NCBI RefSeq assembly: GCF_900109345.1
Contig: NZ_FNZN01000007.1
Span: 8,930-72,929, forward strand
Source of the DNA: Maribacter orientalis
Lineage (GTDB): Bacteria; Bacteroidota; Bacteroidia; Flavobacteriales; Flavobacteriaceae
Length of the DNA: 64,000 bases
Direction of reading: 5' to 3'
Shown here: one piece after another, positions 1 to 7,389 of the stretch
Numbering within the stretch: the stretch's first letter is position 1
How the letters are laid out: every line of letters starts with the position of its first letter
Made by a program: the position numbers and the translations under genes
Notes under the pieces: generated by a model
What the model was told of the DNA's origin: nothing
Seen by the model: the letters and a program-made list of their open reading frames with translations, nothing else
The model's database searches: none

Positions 1-144
1 ATTTTTTTCAAGTTTCAAGAATAGTAAAAGGGTGCAATGGGTAGCCTCTAGAAACCATACCCATTAAACCTCATTACAACAAAAATTGGGCGCCATCCTA
101 TTAACAACTCAAAATATTTCTGCAAATTTATTTTAGTAATTAGA

Positions 145-189
145 GGATTGGGATTGGGATTGGGATTGGGATTGGGATTGGGATTGGGA
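145..189. repeat. Hexanucleotide tandem repeat (GGATTG)n, about 7.5 copies
   Basis: Seven perfect copies of GGATTG followed by a partial eighth. On the plus strand this reads as runs of three G separated by ATT, a telomere-like arrangement able in principle to form a G-quadruplex. On the minus strand it can be read as alternating Asn-Pro codons inside a short ORF (48-239), but that ORF has no other protein-like features, so I treat the tract as a simple repeat. It lies just beyond the terminator of the lipoprotein gene to its right. Confidence 0.95.
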
Positions 190-217
190 AACAACAATAT
201 AAATTTCCAATAATCCA

Positions 218-250
218 TAAAAAAAAGGATAAGATTCATGGATCTTATCC
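218..250 (-). terminator. Rho-independent terminator of the 289-1071 lipoprotein gene
   Basis: A 9-bp perfect stem (227-235 pairs with 242-250) with a 6-base loop. On the minus strand it is followed by a T run (plus-strand A run 218-226). It sits about 40 bases after the stop codon of the lipoprotein gene. Confidence 0.85.
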
Positions 251-288
251 TTTCTATTGATAATCTAAATTAGATTTTTTGAGACTTT

Positions 289-1071
289 TTAGTCTCTAAG
301 GGTAATTTCTTCCTCTACTCCATTTGGATATGTTAGCGTAGCTACATCATCACAAGTCCCATCTCCAAAATCAACATTGACAGAAAGTCCATTCTTTGAT
401 ATATTCATATCTCCGCTAGAAATATAGTTACAGCCAATACCACTTGTCAAAGAAGAGTTAACCATAACATTATAGGTATTTCCTTCATAAACAACTGTCC
501 AAGTACCATCGATACTATAAGTAGGTGTATCTTCAAATGTTATTGTGGTAGATTTGGTACCGTTATCAGATATAATAGAACCATCTTCCATTTCTACCAT
601 CATATCACTTGTTACCTCAAAAGTTATAGAACTTTGGTCTGTGTTCGTACTAAAAACATATGACCTTGATCCATTAATTTTAGTCTCGCCAACATAAAAA
701 TCGACATAGCTTGCAGTAAAAGAACCCGCTTCTCCTTGTTGATCATACGTAACAGTCAATGTTCCATTTACACTTGCGGTTCCGTTTAAAACACAATTAT
801 TAAAGGTTGCCGTATATCCAGTATCAGAATATACAGCGCTGTAGCATTCTTCATTCGTAGATTTTCCAGTAGAATTTTGATTCGAGAATAAATCGTACAA
901 CGCAATATCAACGCCACCGGTAATATCATCGGTTTCTAAAACGGCTTTTAACTCCGTTTCGGTAAAAACAACTTCTTCATTAGCGCTTTCATCATCACTA
1001 CAACTATATGTGAGAAAAAATACGGGTAGGACAATACATAACTTTTTAAAAATTAATTTTAAATTTTTCAT
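289..1071 (-). CDS. Hypothetical lipoprotein
   Basis: A 260-residue exported protein with no family that I recognise. The N-terminus is a charged stretch, a hydrophobic core and a lipobox ending LTYSC, then SDDES, so a lipid-anchored protein past the inner membrane is likely. The rest is rich in Thr, Ser, Asp and Tyr with alternating beta-strand-like segments, as in many Bacteroidota surface lipoproteins. It has its own terminator (218-250), is transcribed divergently from the GntR regulator at 1230, and could be that regulator's target, although this is only inferred from position. Confidence 0.8.
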   Translation of the reverse strand: MKNLKLIFKKLCIVLPVFFLTYSCSDDESANEEVVFTETELKAVLETDDITGGVDIALYDLFSNQNSTGKSTNEECYSAVYSDTGYTATFNNCVLNGTASVNGTLTVTYDQQGEAGSFTASYVDFYVGETKINGSRSYVFSTNTDQSSITFEVTSDMMVEMEDGSIISDNGTKSTTITFEDTPTYSIDGTWTVVYEGNTYNVMVNSSLTSGIGCNYISSGDMNISKNGLSVNVDFGDGTCDDVATLTYPNGVEEEITLRD

Positions 1072-1204
1072 ATTATTTACTTGTGGGGTTGAGCCTTATA
1101 AACGAAAAAAAGTTTTTTTAAGTATTGACCATAGAATATTTAACGATAGTAATCGACGAGGAATATTTTATATTTTATACTAAAGCATTTAGAATTATAG
1201 TTAT

Positions 1205-1218
1205 TATCGTATACGATA
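1205..1218. promoter_or_regulatory. Putative GntR-family operator, 14-bp perfect palindrome
   Basis: TATCGTATACGATA is a perfect palindrome 12 bases before the regulator's ATG at 1230. GntR/FCD operators are typically T-n-GT-n-AC-n-A palindromes, and the core TCGTATACGA fits with a two-base centre. It is followed at 1222-1229 by TATATTTG, which matches the Bacteroidota -7 consensus TAnnTTTG but lies so near the ATG that its role as a promoter is uncertain. Autoregulation is inferred. Confidence 0.6.
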
Positions 1219-1229
1219 TATTATATTTG

Positions 1230-1862
1230 ATGATGCTGACAAAGATAAATTTAAGGGACCAAGTACGTGATTATCTATTAGCTGAAATGATTACGGGAAA
1301 TCTAAGAACTGGAAAAACCATTAATTTAGCTGCACTTTCAAGAGATTTAAATATTAGCGTTACGCCTATTCGAGAAGCATTGACACAGTTACAGCAGGCA
1401 CATATTATAAAGGCCGTACCCAATAGAGGTTTTATCATTGCTGAATTAGATGTTAAAGAAGCCGAAGATTTATATGGCTTAGTAGCCAATCTAGAGGTAA
1501 TGGCTATTGAAAATTCAGAGTTTACTGAAGAAGATATAGCTAAACTAATAAAACAGCAAGAGGTTTTTGAAAATGCGAAAGACGCAATTACCAGAATTCG
1601 AGCAGATTTAGAGTTTCATAGATTGCTAACTAGGGGGTATGAAAATGATTTGGCACTTCAAATTTTAAATGATTTAAAAACTCGTATTTTCTTTTATGAA
1701 AAGGCTTTTACCGATGATGATTCATTCTATAATAAATCTGACAATCAACATGAATCAATAATTTCTGCAATAGCTGACGATAATGTGCCAACAGCCTCAC
1801 TCCTCTTAAAAATGAATTGGATGTTGATTTTGAATTATATTCAAAAGAAGCTTACCGAGTAA
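1230..1862 (+). CDS. GntR family transcriptional regulator (FCD/FadR-type)
   Basis: About 210 residues. The N-terminal winged helix-turn-helix is clear: INLRDQVRDYLL, then NLAALSRDLNISVTPIREAL, the typical GntR recognition helix. The C-terminal half is all-helical, with an acidic/His-containing pattern (LEFHRLL, NQHESIISAI) typical of FCD ligand domains, which usually bind small organic acids through a metal. The frame is open back to 1125, but the upstream residues are hydrophobic and unlike the family. I start at 1230 (a second ATG is at 1233), just after the palindrome. The gene faces away from the lipoprotein gene and converges on the sigma-factor pair, ending 6 bases before it. Confidence 0.88.
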   Translation: MMLTKINLRDQVRDYLLAEMITGNLRTGKTINLAALSRDLNISVTPIREALTQLQQAHIIKAVPNRGFIIAELDVKEAEDLYGLVANLEVMAIENSEFTEEDIAKLIKQQEVFENAKDAITRIRADLEFHRLLTRGYENDLALQILNDLKTRIFFYEKAFTDDDSFYNKSDNQHESIISAIADDNVPTASLLLKMNWMLILNYIQKKLTE

Positions 1863-1867
1863 GTTAT

Positions 1868-2467
1868 TTACTCTAAATCTTTAATTAATTCTTGAGCAGA
1901 TTGAGTTATTTTTTGATATCCGCTATATGCCCATTTGCAGAAAAACGCAAATATTACTAGGGTTATCGTAAACACTATATATTGCTCTTTTTTAAAACTG
2001 ATTAGAAAAACATCTTTATTCGACATAATTTTTGATGTTACCGGAACTATGAACAGTAGTCCTATAAAACCAAATCCAATTCCAATTTGTTGCAACTTAA
2101 GAAGTCTATTTTTCGTCTTTAAAAAAAGGCTTAAATTTTCTTTATACGAACCTTTTGAAATATCTATGTTTTTAATTCTCTTCAATGTTTTTAATACCAT
2201 AAGGGGTAGTATTATAAGAAAAGAAAGGGTTAAAACTCCGCAAATCTGTAAATACCAAGTATCTAATTTGTTGAAATTTAATACTACTAAAAACGAAATA
2301 ATGAAACAAACCAACGCCCCAAGAGTTTCATATTTGGTAACTAGAACAAATTTATTTTGATATTTCTGCTTGGTCATATCCAATATGATATCGTTAGTCA
2401 ATTTTTTTTGTTGTTCCAATTCATTACTCATTTGTGACCATGCAGCTTGTAATTCTTCTATTTCCAT
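1868..2467 (-). CDS. Membrane protein, probable partner/anti-sigma of the adjacent ECF sigma factor
   Basis: A 199-residue protein with a soluble N-terminus of about 45 residues (starting MEIEELQAAW) and four likely membrane segments, around residues 50-68, 76-96, 130-150 and 160-182. It follows the ECF sigma gene by three bases, so the two are surely co-transcribed. Membrane proteins in this position usually hold the sigma factor inactive, but there is no recognisable zinc anti-sigma motif (HxxxCxxC), so the anti-sigma role is inference from context. Confidence 0.75.
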   Translation of the reverse strand: MEIEELQAAWSQMSNELEQQKKLTNDIILDMTKQKYQNKFVLVTKYETLGALVCFIISFLVVLNFNKLDTWYLQICGVLTLSFLIILPLMVLKTLKRIKNIDISKGSYKENLSLFLKTKNRLLKLQQIGIGFGFIGLLFIVPVTSKIMSNKDVFLISFKKEQYIVFTITLVIFAFFCKWAYSGYQKITQSAQELIKDLE

Positions 2468-2470
2468 GAT

Positions 2471-2959
2471 TTAACTTTTAGTCATATTAGTTTTTAATTT
2501 TTTCTTTATTCTTGAGATACGTGTTCCTACATTACTAACTTGTAATCCTGTTATTAAGGCTATTTCATTATAACTTTTTCCTTCTAGTAGCAGAAAAATT
2601 AATCCTTTGTCTAGGGTGTTTAAATGATGTAAATGTTTATAAAGAAGACGTAAACGCTCTTCATAAACGTCATCAATAGAATCATTTTGTTTTATAAACA
2701 CCTCTGCAATAGGCAGTACATCGGGTCTTCTCTTTTTCTTTTTTAAGTGAGTTATAGCCGTATTCATCGCCACACGATACATCCAAGTAGTTATCTTGGA
2801 ATCTTGTCGAAAAGAATCGAAGTATTTCCAGAGTTGATAAACCACTTCTTGAAATAAGTCTTCTTGATCTTGTTTGTTGTCGGTATAAACAGAAGTCACT
2901 TTGTACAATAGTGCTTGGTGCTCGCGAATTAAATTAGTAAAGACTGTTTCTTTTAACAT
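2471..2959 (-). CDS. RNA polymerase sigma factor, sigma-70 family ECF type
   Basis: 162 residues, the normal length for an ECF sigma factor. Region 2 is at about residues 25-80 (DLFQEVVYQLWKYFDSF, then ITTWMYRVAMNTAI, the -10 recognition helix). A short basic linker (KKKKRRP) follows, then region 4 at 105-160 (YNEIALITGL, then VGTRISRIKKKL). There is no fused regulatory domain. It is the first gene of a two-gene operon with a membrane protein that probably controls it. The target promoters cannot be read from this window. Confidence 0.92.
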   Translation of the reverse strand: MLKETVFTNLIREHQALLYKVTSVYTDNKQDQEDLFQEVVYQLWKYFDSFRQDSKITTWMYRVAMNTAITHLKKKKRRPDVLPIAEVFIKQNDSIDDVYEERLRLLYKHLHHLNTLDKGLIFLLLEGKSYNEIALITGLQVSNVGTRISRIKKKLKTNMTKS

Positions 2960-3076
2960 ATTTAATCTACTCGTTTATCCATTAGTATAAGACAATTCAA
3001 TTTCGTCACACTATTTGTGTATAGTTTTTAACTTACGGTAAAAAATATATAACTCGTACAACATGAGGTATTTATA

Positions 3077-3084
3077 TACGTTTG
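3077..3084 (+). promoter_or_regulatory. Bacteroidota-type -7 promoter element
   Basis: TACGTTTG matches the Bacteroidota sigma-A -7 consensus TAnnTTTG exactly. It lies 18 bases before the small ORF at 3103. I see no convincing TTG -33 box at the expected distance, so this is a moderate call. Confidence 0.5.
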
Positions 3085-3102
3085 ATTAAAAAATATTCTG
3101 AT

Positions 3103-3249
3103 ATGCAATTTTTAAACAAAGAGATCGAGGCATTGACTAAAAGAAAAAATACCCCAGCACTTGCTAAAAAGCAAGTATCATGCGGTATTTTTCAAGATAT
3201 TAAAGATATTCCGGTCGTTGAAGAACCAGTTGTCATTAAAACGGTATAG
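3103..3249 (+). CDS. Small hypothetical protein, 48 aa
   Basis: An ORF starting MQFLNKEIEAL and ending VVIKTV, preceded by a good -7 promoter match. The first 25 residues are strongly basic (KRKN, AKKQ), the last 20 acidic and hydrophobic (IKDIPVVEEP), with one Cys in the middle. It stands alone between the sigma factor gene (divergent) and the amidohydrolase gene (convergent, ending 3 bases away). Codon use looks like that of neighbouring genes. No function can be assigned. Confidence 0.55.
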   Translation: MQFLNKEIEALTKRKNTPALAKKQVSCGIFQDIKDIPVVEEPVVIKTV

Positions 3250-3251
3250 TT

Positions 3252-4355
3252 CTAACTTTTAAAGAGCGAAGTATCTAAACCAGGAATTAGGCTCAAAGCA
3301 TTTTGATAATATAGTTTTTTCAACACATCGTCAGGCAGGTTTAGTCCGTACATAGACCAAAATGCATGGTATTTTTTATAATAAGGAAAGTATTCATCAT
3401 TACTTTCCAGAACCCTGAAATAGGTGGGAAACTCTTCTGGTTTCCAACTATCCTTTCCAAAAAGTACTCTATCTTGATATTTTATAAAGAAAGCCCTAGC
3501 GTTTTGTGGTTGTCTACCCAATTCTGCAATTACAGCAGAAATACCCACATTCATATTTGGCATTTCATCTAATAGTTCTCCTAATTTTTTAAGGTTATTA
3601 GCGTGCCATCCCATATGGGCATTAATGAATTTTGTATTAGGGTGCTTTTTAAACACATTATGTTGCTCTTGTATAATCTGTTCAAACGGTGCTGGGTCTG
3701 CAGCGGTTCGCTTTCTACGTGGGTGAGTCTTTAATTCTAACCAACGCTCGTTATCAGAATCCATTTCATCCCAAAAAGATTTTGGATCTGCAGCATGTAT
3801 CAATACAGGCACACCCATTTCGGCACATTTCGCCCAAATAAGATCTAGCCGTGGGTCGTCGATAGCCAAGCGCTTTCCATCTGCATCCTTATTTCTTAGT
3901 CCTAGACTTTTAAAAATTTTTAATCCCTTTGCGCCATTATTAATATCTTCTTCTAATTGTGAAGCGGCCTTTTTACCCCATTCTAAATCTTTAGCTCCTT
4001 CAAAATCTACATTGGCAAAAACTGCAAATCTATTCGGATAACTTTTATTAATGTTATCAATTTTCTCTTTAAGACTTTCGCCCGATCCACCACTTAAGTT
4101 TACCATAATAGCTTCGTTCATCACATCCATATCTGCGACTAAATCGGTAAGTGCTTCAATTGACATATCTCTCTGATGGCTATGAACATCTATAAATGGA
4201 AACTTTGCGCTAGTTATTTCTTCCCCGGGAACTACAAGAGTTGAAGTAGGATTATATTCTTCAAAACCCATTTCTTGTGCCATAATTGGTAGGGCCGTTA
4301 AAAGTAGTACTGCAGTGAATATTACAAGTTGAACTTTACTTAGGCTATTCTTCAT
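3252..4355 (-). CDS. Exported amidohydrolase (Amidohydro_2 family)
   Basis: A 367-residue protein with a signal peptide (hydrophobic core 10-25, ending IMAQ) and a metal-dependent TIM-barrel hydrolase domain. Seen motifs are FIDVHSHQ (the first-strand HxH metal ligands), GLKIFKSLGL, VPVLIHAADP (third His), FINAHMGWH (fourth His) and LFGKDSW near the end (catalytic Asp). The order fits the amidohydrolase-2 family; the substrate is unknown. Its start overlaps the end of the NTP-transferase gene by 11 bases, so the two are translationally linked. Confidence 0.85.
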   Translation of the reverse strand: MKNSLSKVQLVIFTAVLLLTALPIMAQEMGFEEYNPTSTLVVPGEEITSAKFPFIDVHSHQRDMSIEALTDLVADMDVMNEAIMVNLSGGSGESLKEKIDNINKSYPNRFAVFANVDFEGAKDLEWGKKAASQLEEDINNGAKGLKIFKSLGLRNKDADGKRLAIDDPRLDLIWAKCAEMGVPVLIHAADPKSFWDEMDSDNERWLELKTHPRRKRTAADPAPFEQIIQEQHNVFKKHPNTKFINAHMGWHANNLKKLGELLDEMPNMNVGISAVIAELGRQPQNARAFFIKYQDRVLFGKDSWKPEEFPTYFRVLESNDEYFPYYKKYHAFWSMYGLNLPDDVLKKLYYQNALSLIPGLDTSLFKS

Positions 4356-4971
4356 TCTTAATTTTGGTTTGTATAATTAATTTATGGTATTCTTCTTCAG
4401 TATCGATATCTATTTGTTGATTTTCTGCGTCTAAAGAAATGATATTTTTTATATGATTCTTTAAAAGGTCCCTTGCGCCTTGATCTCCATTTAAACACTC
4501 TAATTCATTAAATAGGAATTTAGGAAATAATGCGGGCACTCCTACCCGTTTCCCATAGTTTGTTGCTACTATTTTAGTGGTATCTTTTTTAAATTGGTAT
4601 ATAAGGGAATCGAAATAATCTGAGGTCAAAAGTGGTTGGTCTGCAAGACAGATTAAAATACCATCAAGGTCATGAAATTTTTTAAGTATCTCTTTTACAC
4701 CTATCGCGATACTATTACCCAATCCTTCATCCCAATTGGGATTCAATATCACGTCTACCCCTATTTGAGTTAAATTGCACTCTCTTTTTATTCTTTCGGC
4801 ATGGGAGCCTAATACAACTGAAACTGTTCTTGCTTTACTTTTTTGAACCGTTTTAATGGTTTCCGTCAAAAAGTTGGAGTTTTTCCAAGGTAGTAATTGT
4901 TTTACCCCCTTCATACGTCTAGAAGCTCCCGCAGCCATTATAAGCACCACTACATGTAGGTTTTCGTTCAA
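4345..4971 (-). CDS. MobA-like NTP transferase domain protein
   Basis: 208 residues. The start LIMAAGASRRMKGVKQLLPW is the classical nucleotide-binding signature of MobA/MocA-type nucleotidyltransferases (GxxxRMG-KQL), followed by NPNWDEGLGNSIAIG and LICLADQPLL (the metal-binding Asp). This family makes CTP- or GTP-linked molybdopterin cofactors, but members outside molybdenum operons act on other substrates. No molybdoenzyme gene lies nearby; the partner is an exported amidohydrolase, so the substrate is open. Confidence 0.82.
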   Translation of the reverse strand: MNENLHVVVLIMAAGASRRMKGVKQLLPWKNSNFLTETIKTVQKSKARTVSVVLGSHAERIKRECNLTQIGVDVILNPNWDEGLGNSIAIGVKEILKKFHDLDGILICLADQPLLTSDYFDSLIYQFKKDTTKIVATNYGKRVGVPALFPKFLFNELECLNGDQGARDLLKNHIKNIISLDAENQQIDIDTEEEYHKLIIQTKIKNEE

Positions 4972-5187
4972 TGAGAGATGCTTTTTCTTTAATTATTTAA
5001 TATAACGGTATCAGTTTTGGACTTAAAAATAGGTATTGTAATAACCATATAAATCCTAAGGAAATATAATGCTTTTAGCCCTTTCAACATCTGTGAAACA
5101 CATGCTTTAACAATCTTTAACATTAATTTTTTTAATCCCTATAATTTAAATAAACTTTGTCCGTTCTGCTAGTTGAACCTATAATTA

Positions 5188-6285
5188 ATGAATATGAAAA
5201 ATTTTTTAAAGACCTTCAGTGTGTTTTTTGTACTGTCGCTACTTGTTTCTTGTGGTAATGCAGATGATGATGTAAATCTAGATTTGAACATTGGCGATGG
5301 TCTAGGAAAAGGTCAGGAAGTAGATGATTGTTTAGGCTTAGAACAAGGAGATCTAGTTTTATCTATACAAGAACAGTTTACAACTTTACCAGGCAAGGTC
5401 TCTGTATTCTTTAGAGTATCAGATACAAGCGGAAATCCTGTACCCGGTTTAACTGCTAATCAATTTACTATTTACGAACAAGGAAGAAATGATGATTGTT
5501 TCAATACAATTTCAACTTCAGAATCTTCAGCTCGTATTTCACCGAATTCACAGATTTTTTCTAATAACACCTTATTAGTATTAGATTTAAGTAATAGTGT
5601 GCTTAGTAGTAGCCTTGATGAATTGAAGCTTGCATCTACCAGTTTTATTGACGCTGTAATGCCAAGTACTTCTCAAGAGTCTGTTAAGATGGCGATTTAC
5701 TGGTTTGATGGTGAAGATAATTTGCATTTATTGAATGAATTGACCTCATCAAAATCAGAATTAGTAGCAGCAGTTGATGGTATTACAGATTCTATCAGTA
5801 ATGACCCATCTACCGATTTATATGGTGCAGTAATTAAGTCTACCGATATTGCTTCAGATTTAGTGAAAAAGTCCACTGCTGGTGGAAAAATTGGAGCTGC
5901 CTCTGTTGTAATCTTTACAGATGGTACAGACCAAGCTTCACGTTACACTGAAGATGCCGCCTTAAAGAAGGTAAACGAAGCTAATGCGAATATTTCATTC
6001 TTTAGTATCGGGTTAGGTGCTGAAATTGATACGCAAGTATTAACAGCAATAGGTAAAACGGCAAGTGTATTTGCTCAAAACAAAGACGAGTTGGAAAGAA
6101 CGTTTAGAGACATCTCTGAAAAAGTATCAGAACGAGCTAATAGTTATTACTTATTCGAATACTGTAGTCCTAAACGTGATGGTAGTGGTGAAAACAATTT
6201 GGCTATCGAATTAAATACTGGTTCTAGGCAAGGTGCAGTACAAACCAAGTTTAATGCTAGTGGCTTCACAGGCGGATGTGAATAA
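5188..6285 (+). CDS. VWA-domain lipoprotein
   Basis: 365 residues. The N-terminus is a lipoprotein signal with lipobox LLVSC (Cys22). A beta-rich region at about 55-110 is followed by a von Willebrand A domain from about 125 to 320, with the MIDAS DLSNS (D133, S135, S137), Thr in STDLYGAV, and FTDGTD. All three MIDAS loops look intact, so metal-dependent ligand or protein binding at the cell surface is likely. The last 35 residues hold two Cys. It is monocistronic and ends at a strong terminator. Confidence 0.85.
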   Translation: MNMKNFLKTFSVFFVLSLLVSCGNADDDVNLDLNIGDGLGKGQEVDDCLGLEQGDLVLSIQEQFTTLPGKVSVFFRVSDTSGNPVPGLTANQFTIYEQGRNDDCFNTISTSESSARISPNSQIFSNNTLLVLDLSNSVLSSSLDELKLASTSFIDAVMPSTSQESVKMAIYWFDGEDNLHLLNELTSSKSELVAAVDGITDSISNDPSTDLYGAVIKSTDIASDLVKKSTAGGKIGAASVVIFTDGTDQASRYTEDAALKKVNEANANISFFSIGLGAEIDTQVLTAIGKTASVFAQNKDELERTFRDISEKVSERANSYYLFEYCSPKRDGSGENNLAIELNTGSRQGAVQTKFNASGFTGGCE

Positions 6286-6307
6286 CCATTTCACTTTTAA
6301 AATATAG

Positions 6308-6337
6308 AAAGAAGCGTTTTTACGCTTCTTTTTTTTT
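6308..6337 (+). terminator. Rho-independent terminator after the VWA lipoprotein gene
   Basis: A 10-bp perfect stem (6308-6317 with 6322-6331), TTTT loop and a T run to 6337, 22 bases after the stop codon. Confidence 0.92.
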
Positions 6338-6423
6338 GCTTTATCATTTAGCAAATAACTAATTGATTCTCATTTTGTTGAGAACTACTATCTTAATTTT
6401 TGAGCTGGTTGGTAAAAAATTGA

Positions 6424-6457
6424 AACGTCCGTTTATCGATTTGTCCCGTATATAAAA
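6424..6457. promoter_or_regulatory. Possible operator/promoter element before the OmpA lipoprotein gene
   Basis: The segment holds ACGTCCGT, TTTGTCCCGT and then ATATAAA, an imperfect direct repeat of GTCC-GT about 16 bases apart. A similar arrangement (CCGTTT, spacer, TTTAGTCG, ATATAAA) occurs at 30522-30557. It ends about 35 bases before the ATG at 6492. The binding protein is unknown. Confidence 0.35.
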
Positions 6458-6491
6458 CCGATTACACTAATATTAATTTAAAAAGTATAAA

Positions 6492-7322
6492 ATGAAAAGA
6501 TTATCCTTAGTTACTTTATTATCAGTAGCACTTCTTACTTCATGTGTTTCTAAAAAGAAATATGTAGCATTAGAAGATAACCTATCTCAAACACAGAGTT
6601 CACTTCAAAAGACACAAGTTGAAAAAGAAGAGTTAGAAGCTCAAATGGCGAAAATAGAAGCTCGTGTTGAAGAATATAATTCTAAAATTAACTCATTAAA
6701 AGAAATGAACGATAGCCAGTTCACTAGCGTTGATGATGTAGCTGTTATGAGTAACAACACAAAAGCTAAAATGAGAAATACATTGAAGAATGTTGACCCA
6801 GCTAAATTAGCCGGAGCTAAAACATTGCAAGATTCAATGAATTTAGCCGTATCGTACAAATTAAAGCAATCTATATCTGAAGAGGGTGAAGATATAGATG
6901 TAAGTATTGACAAGACGGTGGTGATGATCAATATTTCTGATGAATTACTATTCAACACAGCTAGCTACAACGTAAGCAGCAAGGCGAATAACATTTTGAA
7001 GAAATTATCTGAAGTTATCAAATCTGAGCCAAGCATGGAAGTTATGGTAGAGGGTCATACAGATTCTAGAACCATAAACACACCCATGGTTTCTGATAAC
7101 TGGGATTTAAGTGTAAAACGTGCAACTTCTATTGTTCGTAAATTACAGAAAGAATATGGCGTTGATCCTTCGCAATTGATTGCTTCAGGAAGAAGTAGTT
7201 ATTTACCTCTAGTAGAGAATGATTCTAAAGAGAACATGGCAATGAATAGAAGAACAAAGATTATTATCCTACCAAACTTGGATAAATTCTTTGCCCTTTT
7301 AGATGCAGAAGATAATTTATAA
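6492..7322 (+). CDS. OmpA-family peptidoglycan-binding lipoprotein
   Basis: 276 residues. A lipoprotein signal (lipobox LLTSC, Cys18) is followed by a coiled coil at about 25-75 (QSSLQKTQVEKEELEAQ), a middle segment, and a C-terminal OmpA domain at about 145-265. The OmpA signature is VMVEGHTDSR, then WDLSVKRATSIVRKL and GRSSYLPL, ending NRRTKIIIL. This domain binds diaminopimelate in peptidoglycan and so ties the outer membrane to the wall. It is a single-gene unit between two terminators. Confidence 0.92.
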   Translation: MKRLSLVTLLSVALLTSCVSKKKYVALEDNLSQTQSSLQKTQVEKEELEAQMAKIEARVEEYNSKINSLKEMNDSQFTSVDDVAVMSNNTKAKMRNTLKNVDPAKLAGAKTLQDSMNLAVSYKLKQSISEEGEDIDVSIDKTVVMINISDELLFNTASYNVSSKANNILKKLSEVIKSEPSMEVMVEGHTDSRTINTPMVSDNWDLSVKRATSIVRKLQKEYGVDPSQLIASGRSSYLPLVENDSKENMAMNRRTKIIILPNLDKFFALLDAEDNL

Positions 7323-7340
7323 GAACGTCTATTCTTAAAG

Positions 7341-7370
7341 AAAAAGGGGAAGCATATGCTTCCCCTTTTT
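7341..7370. terminator. Bidirectional terminator between convergent genes
   Basis: A perfect 30-base palindrome of A5-GGGG-AAGCAT and its complement, with A and T runs on both sides. It sits between the OmpA lipoprotein gene (+) and the M14 peptidase gene (-) and can end transcription from both. Confidence 0.92.
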
Positions 7371-7389
7371 TATGTTTTTTAGTTTACCA

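Noticed and set aside
48..239. ORF with an Asn-Pro repeat on the minus strand
   Set aside because: It is a readout of the hexamer repeat in one frame, with no promoter or conserved sequence; a simple repeat explains it better.
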